Origin: Monoglobus sp964442605 | Lineage (GTDB): Bacteria > Bacillota > Clostridia > Monoglobales > Monoglobaceae | DNA: 26,106 nt | Assembly (NCBI GenBank): GCA_964442605.1 | Contig: CAYTZR010000030.1 | Coordinates: 1-26,106, forward strand | Direction of reading: 5' to 3' | In this document: piece by piece, positions 7,733 through 14,847 of the stretch | Numbering within the stretch: position 1 is the stretch's first letter | Layout of the letters: every line of letters starts with the position of its first letter | Made by a program: the position numbers and the translations under genes | The notes under the pieces: generated by a model | What the model saw: only the letters and a program-made list of their open reading frames with translations | What the model was told of the DNA's origin: nothing | The model's database searches: none

Positions 7733-9274
7733 TTAAAGAGGAATATTACCATGCTTCTTGGCAGGTCTGGTTTCTCTCTTGCTTGCCAGCATTTCAAGCG
7801 CGCTTATTATCCTCGGACGCGTGGAATCGGGTTCGATTACATCATCCACATAGCCGCGGCTTGCCGCAACATAAGGATTGGCAAACTTATCAGTGTACTC
7901 CTGAATTTTTTCCTGTCTTGCCGTGATTGGATCATCGGCATTTTTTATATCCTTTTTGAATATAATATTTGCCGCGCCCGACGGCCCCATAACCGCAATC
8001 TCGGCGGTAGGCCACGCGAACACCATGTCGGCGCCCAGATGCTTGCTGTTCATTGCTATATATGCGCCTCCGTATGCCTTTCTTACAATAACGTTTATCT
8101 TCGGCACCGTCGCTTCCGAAAACGCGTACAGCAGCTTTGCTCCGTGTCTGATAACGCCGCTGTGCTCCTGATCAACACCGGGCAGATAACCCGGAACGTC
8201 CGTAAATGTAATAATCGGAATATTAAAGCTGTCGCAGAAGCGTACAAATCTCGCGCCCTTGTCAGATGAATCGCAATCCAAAGAACCCGCTTTGAACCTT
8301 GGCTGGTTCGCGATAATTCCAACCGTGGAACCGTTCATTCTGGCAAAGCCCGTAACTATGTTCTGCGCAAACCTTTCAAACATCTCAAAAAAATCTCCGT
8401 CATCAACGACCTCTTTGATAACGTCTCTTATGTCATAGCCCTTGTTCACATCCTCCGGAACTATATCGGTCAAGGACTCGGAAAGTCTGTTAAGATCATC
8501 GGAGCATTCATATATCGGAGCAGTCTCAAGATTGTTTGACGGCAGGAATGAAATCAAACGCTTAACCTGCTCAAAGCACTCCTCCTCCGATTTAAAAGCC
8601 TTTGTCGCTACACCGCTCTTTGTCGCGTGCGTGCCGGCTCCGCCGAGCTCCTCAAACGTCACATCCTCACCGGTAACCGATTTAACAACCGCCGGACCTG
8701 TAATGAACATTTGCGATGTCTTATCAACCATGAAAATAAAGTCGCATATCGCGGGCGAATACACAGCGCCGCCCGCGCACGGGCCCAATACTATCGCAAT
8801 CTGAGGTACAACACCGGAAGTCTGTGTGTTTCTGTAAAAAATATCCCCAAATCCCTTAAGAGCGTCAATACCCTCCTGAATTCTGGCACCGCCCGAATCG
8901 TTTATACCGATAATCGGAGCGCCCATCTTTGCCGCCATATCCATAACCTTGCAAATCTTAGCGGCATGCATTTCGCCCAAGGAACCTCCTATGACCGTAA
9001 AATCCTGCGCATACGCATAGACCAATCTTCCGTCAACAGTGCCGTAACCCGACACAACGCCTTCTCCGGGCGCTTCGGTTTTGCTCATATTGAACTCATT
9101 GCATCTGTGCTTTACAAAAGCGTCGATTTCAACAAAGCTTCCCTCGTCAAAAAGCATGGCAAGTCTTTCCCTCGCGGTCTTTTTGCCGCTCTCATGCTGC
9201 TTTTTGATTTTGTCGGCTCCGCCGCCCTGCTCAATAGTGCGCCGGATTTGCTGTAAATCTTCTATTTTACCCAA
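7733..9274 (-). CDS. mmdA: Methylmalonyl-CoA decarboxylase / propionyl-CoA carboxyltransferase alpha subunit
   Basis: A 513-residue acyl-CoA carboxyltransferase of the MmdA/PccB/12S family, with tandem crotonase-fold halves. Landmarks: SGGARIQEG at 127-135 and GPCAGGAVYSP at 164-174 in the N-terminal half; AYGGAYIAMNSK and AVMGPSGAANIIF in the C-terminal half. It transfers the carboxyl of (S)-methylmalonyl-CoA to biotin, releasing propionyl-CoA. The start is TTG at 9274 with AAGGAGG 8 nt upstream; no better ATG exists, and TTG places the N-terminus exactly as in relatives. It is the first gene of the five-gene operon. Neighbours oadG, biotin carrier and oadB fit methylmalonyl-CoA decarboxylase rather than a biotin-carboxylase-dependent enzyme. 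Confidence 0.93.
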   Translation of the reverse strand: MGKIEDLQQIRRTIEQGGGADKIKKQHESGKKTARERLAMLFDEGSFVEIDAFVKHRCNEFNMSKTEAPGEGVVSGYGTVDGRLVYAYAQDFTVIGGSLGEMHAAKICKVMDMAAKMGAPIIGINDSGGARIQEGIDALKGFGDIFYRNTQTSGVVPQIAIVLGPCAGGAVYSPAICDFIFMVDKTSQMFITGPAVVKSVTGEDVTFEELGGAGTHATKSGVATKAFKSEEECFEQVKRLISFLPSNNLETAPIYECSDDLNRLSESLTDIVPEDVNKGYDIRDVIKEVVDDGDFFEMFERFAQNIVTGFARMNGSTVGIIANQPRFKAGSLDCDSSDKGARFVRFCDSFNIPIITFTDVPGYLPGVDQEHSGVIRHGAKLLYAFSEATVPKINVIVRKAYGGAYIAMNSKHLGADMVFAWPTAEIAVMGPSGAANIIFKKDIKNADDPITARQEKIQEYTDKFANPYVAASRGYVDDVIEPDSTRPRIISALEMLASKRETRPAKKHGNIPL

Positions 9275-9321
9275 TTGTAATACCTCCTTGTGTCCTAAAA
9301 TACCACTTTATGTTAAGTTAA

Positions 9322-10200
9322 TTACTTTTCATTTTTTTGTTTTATTATTTTTGTTTTATTATTTTTCTTTTTTATACCGTTGCCGCTGTAATGGGGCTTC
9401 TTTTTTCCCTTTTTCGCGGACGGCTTCTTCCTCTGCGCGTCTTTACCGAATATGCTTTTCGCGGTTTCCTTAGACGACTTTTTGCCCGTGCCTATTTTTT
9501 TCAGCATATTGACCTCAGACTCGGAAAGCTTCCTCCACCTGCCGAGCGGAACATGTCCTAAGTTAAGCCCCGCCTCCTTGGTGCGTTTCAGCCTTTTCAC
9601 AATACAGCCCACAGACTCAAACATTCTCCTGACCTGTCTGTTCCTGCCCTCGTGAATGGTTATCTCAATTTTGGTTCCAAGCTGTGTCGCGCCGATAACA
9701 TTAACCTCCGCCGGGGCGGTACGCACACCGTCAATCATAACCCCGTTTCTCAGCCTTGTTATGGTATCCATGCCGATATTCCCGGTAATCTCGGCGATGT
9801 AGGTCTTTTGCACATTATTCTTCGGGTGAGTTATTCTATAGGTCAAGTCACCGTCGTTTGTCATGAGCAGTAAGCCCTCGGTATCATAATCAAGTCTCCC
9901 GACAGGATAAATTCTGACCGGTATATCAGACACCAAATCCATAACGGTATCTCTGCCCTTGTCATCGCTTACGGTTGTAACATAGCCCGCCGGCTTGTTA
10001 AGCATGATATATATCATCTTATTCAGCGGCTTTACAGGGGAACCGTCAACCGTTACAAGGTCATTATCCTCATCTATTTTTACTCCCATCTCCGTGACGG
10101 GTTCGCCGTTTACACCGACTCTGCCGCTGCGTATGATTTCCTCGCTGCCGCGCCTTGACGCGATGCCGCAGTCCGCTAAATATTTTTGGAGCCTGACCAT
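9322..10200 (-). CDS. rluB: Ribosomal large-subunit pseudouridine synthase, RsuA/RluB family
   Basis: A 292-residue enzyme that isomerises a uridine in rRNA, most likely 23S. An N-terminal S4 RNA-binding domain (1-48) precedes the catalytic domain, where GRLDYDTEGLL (101-111) contains the catalytic Asp104. RNRQVRRMFE near 185-195 is the other family signature. Residues from about 236 to 292 form a Lys/Ser-rich basic tail, longer than in minimal members, probably an RNA-contacting extension. The end of that tail is encoded by a perfect 14-bp tandem duplication (9337-9364). AGGAG lies 7 nt before the ATG. The mmdA start is 47 bp downstream in the same direction, so read-through into the decarboxylase operon is possible. 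Confidence 0.9.
   Translation of the reverse strand: MVRLQKYLADCGIASRRGSEEIIRSGRVGVNGEPVTEMGVKIDEDNDLVTVDGSPVKPLNKMIYIMLNKPAGYVTTVSDDKGRDTVMDLVSDIPVRIYPVGRLDYDTEGLLLMTNDGDLTYRITHPKNNVQKTYIAEITGNIGMDTITRLRNGVMIDGVRTAPAEVNVIGATQLGTKIEITIHEGRNRQVRRMFESVGCIVKRLKRTKEAGLNLGHVPLGRWRKLSESEVNMLKKIGTGKKSSKETAKSIFGKDAQRKKPSAKKGKKKPHYSGNGIKKKNNKTKIIKQKNEK
9337..9364. repeat. Perfect 14-bp tandem duplication in the rluB 3' end
   Basis: TTGTTTTATTATTT occurs at 9337-9350 and again at 9351-9364. It lies inside the coding tail of rluB and duplicates a Lys/Asn-rich stretch. Confidence 0.8.
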
Positions 10201-10457
10201 ATTTTATCTCCTATCTGCTTGTCCTGAATAATCCGAATTCACATTCTGAATTATCTGTAATATATTCCCGAAATAAATTTCCAAAATAACCGCATTATAA
10301 CACAACATACTCTACATATTATATCCTATTTTAAACCTAAATTCAACAAAAACTACACTATCAAAATAACCGATTATCACACCTCAAAGCGGCAGGATAT
10401 TAGTATTTTTGTATAATTTTTAACAATCTTGACCTATGCTTTACATATGTTTCAGTT
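10201..10457. other. AT-rich spacer with rluB promoter and a repeated 11-mer
   Basis: No gene is seen in the spacer between rluB and the murA terminator. CAAAATAACCG occurs at 10282-10292 and 10362-10372, 80 bp apart and on either side of the predicted rluB promoter. These could be regulator sites or chance. Confidence 0.4.
10318..10346 (-). promoter_or_regulatory. Predicted sigma-A promoter for rluB
   Basis: On the minus strand TTGAAT (10341-10346), a 17-nt spacer and a perfect TATAAT (10318-10323). The start would be near 10311, giving a leader of about 110 nt. Confidence 0.7.
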
Positions 10458-10514
10458 CCATAAAAAATAAAACGGCACCGGCTATGTATTATTTGATATA
10501 CATAGCCGATACCG
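10458..10514 (-). terminator. Rho-independent terminator of murA
   Basis: Read on the minus strand, a 17-bp stem with two G-U wobbles (10498-10514 with 10473-10489) closes an 8-nt loop and is followed by a TTTTATTTTTT tract (down to about 10460). It lies 12 bp after the murA stop. Confidence 0.9.
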
Positions 10515-10525
10515 TAAAGTCAAAT

Positions 10526-11791
10526 TCAATTTTCCTCTTTTTCTATATCCGCACCCAGATTTTCCAGCTTTTCGGTAAAATTCTCATAGCCGCGCTCAAT
10601 GTGGGAAATATTGTGTATTATACTCTTCCCGTCAGCCTTCAGCGCCGCCTCAACAAGGGCGGCTCCCGCTCTTAAATCGGTAGCTTTTACCTCCGCGCCG
10701 CTCAAGCGTCTTACTCCCTCAATAAATGCGGCGTTGCCCTCGGTTTTTATTCCCGCGCCCATACGGCACAACTCGGGTATATGTGTAAATCTGTTTTCAA
10801 ATATTGTTTCAACAACCATACCGCTGCCCTCGCTTGTCGTAAGCAAAGCCATAGCCTGCGCCTGCAGATCCGTCGGAAAACCGGGGTACGGCATAGTCTT
10901 TATATCTACAGCCTTAGGTCTGGCAAGCGGCTTTAAGTCAATAAAATCGGTTCCCGCTTCACACTCAAAGCCCATCTCACGTAGCTTTGCAAGCAGAGGC
11001 TTCAGATGCCCCGGCTCTGCCTGTTCAACTCTCAGATCTGTGCCCAACCCCGCGGCAAAGGTTAAAAATGTTCCCGCCTCAATCCGGTCAGGGATTATTC
11101 TGTGTTCGCAGCCGTGCAAAACGGAAACGCCTTCAATTATTATCGTATCGGTTCCGGCACCGTCAATCACCGCACCCATCCCCCTTAAAAACTCCGCAAG
11201 ATCATTAATTTCAGGTTCGTTTGCCGCGTTCTCTATAGTTGTTGTTCCGTCGGCAAGACATGCCGCTGTCATTAAATTTTCGGTCGCTCCCACGCTGGGA
11301 AAGTCCAAATATATCCGTGTTCCCTTTAGTCCGTTCTTTGCCGTCGCCTCCACAAAGCCATGCCCCTGTTTGATTTTAACGCCCATTGCCGCAAAGCCTT
11401 TTAGGTGCAGATCTATAGGTCGTGTCCCGATTTTGCACCCTCCCGGCAGGGGTATTTTCGCCCTCCCAAAGCGCGCTAAAAGCGGTGCCATTACAAGCAC
11501 CGATGCCCTCAGCTTCGAGAACAAATCATATTCGCATTTGCCGCCGGGACGCGCCATACCCGCCGATACGTGCATAATTCCGTTTTTATCCCTGTATATT
11601 TCGCAGCCGAGCGAGGACATAATGTCCTTCATGGTATCGGTGTCGGAAAGCCGAGGCAAGTTGCTTAAGGCAGACTCTCCCGAGGGCAGCATCGCCGCAG
11701 CCATGATCGGCAAAGCGGAATTTTTTGAACCGCTGATTTTAACCTTGCCTCCGAATTTTTTTGCGGGACCGTTTATAATGTATTTTGACAT
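10526..11791 (-). CDS. murA: UDP-N-acetylglucosamine 1-carboxyvinyltransferase
   Basis: Catalyses the first committed step of peptidoglycan synthesis, transferring enolpyruvate from PEP to UDP-GlcNAc in the cytoplasm. From the ATG at 11791 it is 421 residues, the usual family length. SGSKNSALPIMAA carries the UDP-GlcNAc/PEP-binding Lys23 and Asn24, and PGGCKIGTRPID carries the catalytic Cys119 that fosfomycin modifies, so the enzyme is of the fosfomycin-sensitive Cys type. The longer frame from 11830 is rejected because AAAGG sits 9 nt before 11791 and homology begins there. The ribosome site lies between two nested stems (11794-11865), suggesting leader control. A strong terminator follows the gene. 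Confidence 0.95.
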   Translation of the reverse strand: MSKYIINGPAKKFGGKVKISGSKNSALPIMAAAMLPSGESALSNLPRLSDTDTMKDIMSSLGCEIYRDKNGIMHVSAGMARPGGKCEYDLFSKLRASVLVMAPLLARFGRAKIPLPGGCKIGTRPIDLHLKGFAAMGVKIKQGHGFVEATAKNGLKGTRIYLDFPSVGATENLMTAACLADGTTTIENAANEPEINDLAEFLRGMGAVIDGAGTDTIIIEGVSVLHGCEHRIIPDRIEAGTFLTFAAGLGTDLRVEQAEPGHLKPLLAKLREMGFECEAGTDFIDLKPLARPKAVDIKTMPYPGFPTDLQAQAMALLTTSEGSGMVVETIFENRFTHIPELCRMGAGIKTEGNAAFIEGVRRLSGAEVKATDLRAGAALVEAALKADGKSIIHNISHIERGYENFTEKLENLGADIEKEEN

Positions 11792-11793
11792 TT

Positions 11794-11865
11794 CCCATTG
11801 CCTTTCTGTCCGCCTGTATTTTAATGCCATTGCGCTGTATAGGCGGACAGATATAAGACAATGGG
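11794..11865 (-). promoter_or_regulatory. Nested inverted repeat spanning the murA ribosome binding site
   Basis: An outer pair, CCCATTG (11794-11800) with CAATGGG (11859-11865), encloses a perfect 10-bp pair, CTGTCCGCCT (11806-11815) with AGGCGGACAG (11841-11850). In the transcript the murA AAAGG (complement of 11801-11805) falls in the internal loop between the stems and the start codon follows the outer stem directly. A further CCATTG in the apical loop (11827-11832) could replace one arm of the outer stem. There is no T-tract, so translational control or an operator is likelier than termination. Confidence 0.6.
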
Positions 11866-11869
11866 ATAA

Positions 11870-12001
11870 TTAAGCTGATAAATTTGAGGTGTATTGCGCT
11901 CCCGAATTTTGCAATGATAAAACAGGTGTATAGGTTCTTGCTGCCTGTATCGGCACAAATGCCGATATAATTATTAATGCTGATATTACGGCGTTTTTCA
12001 T
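11870..12001 (-). CDS. Small ORF, putative 43-residue signal-peptide-bearing peptide
   Basis: An ATG at 12001 preceded by GGAGG with 6-nt spacing opens a 43-codon frame ending in TAA at 11870. The translation starts MKNAVISALIIISAFVPIQA, a basic start plus hydrophobic core and an AxA-like cleavage region, leaving a mature peptide of about 22 polar residues (ARTYTPV...TSNLSA). The stop lies 4 bp before the murA leader hairpin and 78 bp before murA, in the same direction. It may be a secreted peptide, a small membrane protein, or a leader ORF controlling murA. I recognise no family. Support is the ribosome site and signal-like composition only. Confidence 0.5.
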   Translation of the reverse strand: MKNAVISALIIISAFVPIQAARTYTPVLSLQNSGAQYTSNLSA

Positions 12002-12063
12002 CAGTTACCTCCGTGTCCGAATGTTTTTCGGAACATTTTTATTTTTGACAAAAAAATTTGTTT

Positions 12064-12768
12064 TTATGATAAATTTATTTTAAAATCAGAGCAGCGCTCC
12101 TCGTCTATAATCTCCGGTTCCTCCGAAAAATTCGGACGGATACAACAGCACGCTATTACATATTTACCATAAACATATGCCTTAAAATAATATTTTTTCT
12201 TTTCATAATACATCGCGTCATAATACATCGCGGACGGCTCATCCCTGCCTGAAAGCGCCGAAAATTCCCTAAAAGGCAAACTCAAGCCCCGTCCCTCCGC
12301 CTTGACAAAGCTCTCCTTAAGCGTCCATATTCCGAAAAACGCCTTTGCGCGTTCATTCTCATTTTTTTGATTATATACATATTTTATTTCATCATCCGCA
12401 AAAAATCTTTCAGCCACATTATAATCGGGGGTTCTCACCATCTCTATATCACACCCGACATCGTACTCTGAAAAAGCGCACGCCGCCAAATCTCCGCTGT
12501 GCGACACATTAAAATGCACATCGGGACAATCCTTAAAATACGGCTTTCCGTGTTTGTTCAGGCTATACTTCATTTCCCTTTCGTTCAGTCCCCGCTTTTT
12601 AAGCCCGTACTGAATTAACATTCCCGCTCCGAGGCTCCGTACCCTGTCGGAATTGTTTTTAAAGCTTAAAGCTCTTTCCCGTCTGTACTCAGACAGCTCC
12701 TTAAGCTTTTCGGAAAAAACACTCGGTTCATTAAGGAATGAGGTATTCATAATATAAACCTCAGTCAT
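12064..12768 (-). CDS. 4'-phosphopantetheinyl transferase (Sfp type)
   Basis: A 234-residue enzyme moving phosphopantetheine from CoA to a carrier-protein serine. Sfp-type motifs: NKHGKPYF at 71-78; FNVSHSG at 86-92 leading to GCDIEMV with metal ligands Asp107 and Glu109; and WTLKESFVKAEGRGL at 148-162 with Glu152 and Lys156. The length fits the Sfp class, which serves secondary-metabolite carriers, rather than the short AcpS class. The ATG at 12768 is chosen over the upstream frame because AAAGGA lies about 9 nt before it. The gene is divergent from the condensation/ACP/ligase genes, and its obvious partner is the ACP at 14563. No clear terminator separates it from the small ORF and murA downstream. 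Confidence 0.93.
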   Translation of the reverse strand: MTEVYIMNTSFLNEPSVFSEKLKELSEYRRERALSFKNNSDRVRSLGAGMLIQYGLKKRGLNEREMKYSLNKHGKPYFKDCPDVHFNVSHSGDLAACAFSEYDVGCDIEMVRTPDYNVAERFFADDEIKYVYNQKNENERAKAFFGIWTLKESFVKAEGRGLSLPFREFSALSGRDEPSAMYYDAMYYEKKKYYFKAYVYGKYVIACCCIRPNFSEEPEIIDEERCSDFKINLS

Positions 12769-12822
12769 ATATTTCATTCCTTTAATTTTATTTATTGATT
12801 CCAATGCATAAAATTCTAATAT

Positions 12823-12851
12823 ATAATAACACAATTTACCTGTTTTTGCAA
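12823..12851 (-). promoter_or_regulatory. Predicted promoter for the PPTase gene
   Basis: On the minus strand TTGCAA (12846-12851), a 17-nt spacer and TATTAT (12823-12828). The start would be near 12816, about 48 nt before the ATG. Confidence 0.55.
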
Positions 12852-12936
12852 TGTATACACACAAAAAACCAATTTTGACTGAATTATATATTTAAACTGT
12901 TATAAGTAAATTAGTCAGCCTAAAATTATTTATTAT

Positions 12937-12973
12937 GTATAATTTTCAATACTCAAAATACTGAAAATTATAC
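12937..12973. repeat. Perfect 12-bp inverted repeat between divergent promoters
   Basis: GTATAATTTTCA (12937-12948) and TGAAAATTATAC (12962-12973) are exact reverse complements around a 13-nt loop. The right arm is followed by AGTTTTTTTG, so it could also fold as an AT-rich terminator on the plus strand. Its place between two divergent promoters favours an operator. Confidence 0.75.
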
Positions 12974-13002
12974 AGTTTTTTTGAGAAAATAGACAAAACC
13001 CC

Positions 13003-13031
13003 TGTACAAGTCTATTAAAATGTGTTATACT
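13003..13031 (+). promoter_or_regulatory. Predicted promoter for the condensation/ACP/ligase operon
   Basis: TGTACA (13003-13008), a 17-nt spacer and TATACT (13026-13031). The start would be near 13038, about 100 nt before the ATG at 13137. The -35 is a weak match. Confidence 0.5.
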
Positions 13032-13136
13032 AAATCAACGGGTATATTAATCTGACGACTAATTAAACGATTACATAATTAATAATGCATGGAAATATGC
13101 GGCAAAATAATAATAACAAACAAGGAGGAAAAGGGA

Positions 13137-14522
13137 ATGAGTATAAAGTATTATCCTCTTGCACCCGCCCAAGCCACACAGCATGAGCTCGCAAAGGAAT
13201 TTGGAACCTCACAGGTGCTTAACATCTGTGTCTGTTCAACCTTAAAGGTAAATATCAACTTCGGACTGCTCAAGCAGTGTATTCAGGAGGAATATAAACG
13301 CAGTGAGTGTCTGCGTATACGCCTGACCGAGCCGGATGAAAACGGCGATGTTATGCAATATATTGCCGCGCACGACTCGCGTGACATTGAGCTTGCCGAT
13401 CTCAGCGGTATGTCTGAGGATGAGGTTAACAAGCAGCTAAATGAATGGTCTTTTAAGCCGTTTTCAAAACCGAACTCGCCTATGGTTGATATAAAAATGA
13501 TAAAGCTTCCCGACGGTTATCAGGGCTTATATATTTCAATCGATCATCGTTTGAGCGATTCAAGCGGAATTATTGTCTTAATCAACGACATAATGGAGCT
13601 TTACTGCCATTATGTATTCAATTCTCCTTATCCGCAGCCGCTGCCGCTTTATACCGAGGCTCTGGAAAAGGATCTCGAAAAGGAAAAAAACCAAAAGAAA
13701 ATCGATCGCGACGGCGCGTTTTGGGATGAGATTTTAAGCATTGGCGAGCCGTTATATTCCGATGTCACGGGTCCGTGGAAGCTTGAGGATGACCGAAAAA
13801 AGCACAACAACCCCAATCAGCGTTATGTTTACCGCAACATAGAGGACACAAGAGTCGGATTTGCGTCCTTCAATCTGGAGCCTGCTCCTACATTCAGGCT
13901 GCTGGATTACTGCCTGAGCAACAACGTTTCAATGACAAATCTGTTGCTGATGGGGCTAAGAACCTACCTGTCAAAGGCCAACAACGGACAAACCGATATA
14001 AGTATACGAAACTTTGTTTCAAGACGCTCCACAAAGCTTGAGCGGTTCAGCGGCGGAAGCCGCACGGAATGGTATCCGTGCCGAACCGTAATAGAGCCGG
14101 ATACTGAATTTTTGCACGGAATATATATGATTCAGGAGCTTCAGAACAAGGTTTACCGTCACAGTAACTATGATCAGGCGCGGCTCGCGAAAAAATTTGC
14201 CGAAAAATTCGGTCAGCCCGCCCACACGACCTACGAGGGCATACTTTTAACGTACCAGCCGCTGCCGGTGAGACTTCAGAACCCAAACCTTAAGGGTCTG
14301 CCGTATAAATCAAGGTGGCTGAGCAACGGTACGGCTGTACAGAAGCTGTATCTCACGGTTATGCACAGTCCCGACGGAGGGCTTGAATTCTTCTTCAAGT
14401 ACCAGCAAGCGGAGCTGTCCTATCAAGAAGTTGAAAAGGTATATTACTACTTAATGCGTATAATTTTTGCCGGTGTTGAACATCCGGAGCTTACTGTCGG
14501 CGAAATTATTGATATGGTGTAA
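13137..14522 (+). CDS. Condensation-domain-like acyltransferase
   Basis: From the ATG at 13137 this is 461 residues, a stand-alone member of the CoA-dependent acyltransferase/NRPS condensation superfamily. The N-terminus has the condensation-type YPLAPAQ. The active-site motif HHxxxDG appears as DHRLSDS, with the second (catalytic) His at 137 and Asp141 kept, the first His replaced by Asp and the Gly by Ser. The C-terminal half has the second-lobe segments, including NNVSMTNLLLMGLRTYLSK. It probably transfers an acyl group from the ACP at 14563 to an amine or alcohol, as PapA5-like enzymes do. AGGAGG (13123-13128) fixes the start over the codon at 13089. It is the first gene of a three-gene operon. 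Confidence 0.8.
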   Translation: MSIKYYPLAPAQATQHELAKEFGTSQVLNICVCSTLKVNINFGLLKQCIQEEYKRSECLRIRLTEPDENGDVMQYIAAHDSRDIELADLSGMSEDEVNKQLNEWSFKPFSKPNSPMVDIKMIKLPDGYQGLYISIDHRLSDSSGIIVLINDIMELYCHYVFNSPYPQPLPLYTEALEKDLEKEKNQKKIDRDGAFWDEILSIGEPLYSDVTGPWKLEDDRKKHNNPNQRYVYRNIEDTRVGFASFNLEPAPTFRLLDYCLSNNVSMTNLLLMGLRTYLSKANNGQTDISIRNFVSRRSTKLERFSGGSRTEWYPCRTVIEPDTEFLHGIYMIQELQNKVYRHSNYDQARLAKKFAEKFGQPAHTTYEGILLTYQPLPVRLQNPNLKGLPYKSRWLSNGTAVQKLYLTVMHSPDGGLEFFFKYQQAELSYQEVEKVYYYLMRIIFAGVEHPELTVGEIIDMV

Positions 14523-14562
14523 AATAAAAAATATATAAATATATATTATGGAGGTAAAGAAA

Positions 14563-14790
14563 ATGTTTGACGACCTTAAAGAAAAACTGAGCGAATACGT
14601 TGACACACCGCCCGATGAAATCACCGAAAACTCAAGATTTATCGAGGACTTAGGGCTGAACTCCTTTGAGTTTATGTCGCTGCTGGGATACTTGGAGGAG
14701 GAGTATGACATTGAAGTAGACGAAAATGAAATCCTTAAAATCAAAACAGTTGGCGAAGCGGTATCCTATATTGAAAGCCTTACCAAATAA
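14563..14790 (+). CDS. Free-standing acyl carrier protein
   Basis: A 75-residue acidic carrier protein. The phosphopantetheine site is Ser34 in EDLGLNSFEFMSLL, where the usual DSL is replaced by NSF. The four-helix pattern and an acidic second helix region (LEEEYDIEVDENE) are normal. The ATG at 14563 is preferred because GGAGG (14550-14554) lies 8 nt before it and overlaps the alternative ATG at 14548. It sits 40 bp after the condensation-like gene and 57 bp before the ligase. This is not the fatty-acid-synthesis ACP by context; it is more like the dedicated carriers of small NRPS-like or dlt-like systems. The cluster's PPTase presumably activates it. Confidence 0.93.
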   Translation: MFDDLKEKLSEYVDTPPDEITENSRFIEDLGLNSFEFMSLLGYLEEEYDIEVDENEILKIKTVGEAVSYIESLTK

Positions 14791-14813
14791 TCTTACCTTA
14801 CCAAATAATAATC
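14778..14813. repeat. 18-bp tandem duplication across the ACP stop codon
   Basis: CCTTACCAAATAAT occurs at 14778-14791 and 14796-14809, period 18 bp. The first copy contains the ACP stop codon, so the second is a non-coding duplicate of the gene's end. Confidence 0.75.
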
Positions 14814-14847
14814 TTGTTCAATATATTTTAAATTAGGAGGATAAAAT

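Larger units (their letters stand above)
12769..13136. other. Divergent intergenic control region of the acyl cluster
   Basis: The 368-bp spacer carries back-to-back promoters for the PPTase and the condensation-like gene plus a perfect 12-bp inverted repeat between them. I see no supported gene in it. Confidence 0.7.

Noticed and set aside
9308..9328. Rex-like sequence upstream of mmdA
   Set aside because: A TTAACAT half-site is present but the other half matches poorly at the required 4-nt spacing.
10599..11873. Long open frame (424 codons) on the plus strand opposite murA
   Set aside because: It mirrors murA in a complementary frame, has no ribosome site, and its composition (Ser/Ala/Pro-rich without domains) is that of an antisense shadow.
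13089..13136. Longer start for the condensation-like protein
   Set aside because: The ATG at 13089 has no ribosome site and the extra 16 residues include the coding of the strong AGGAGG used by the ATG at 13137.
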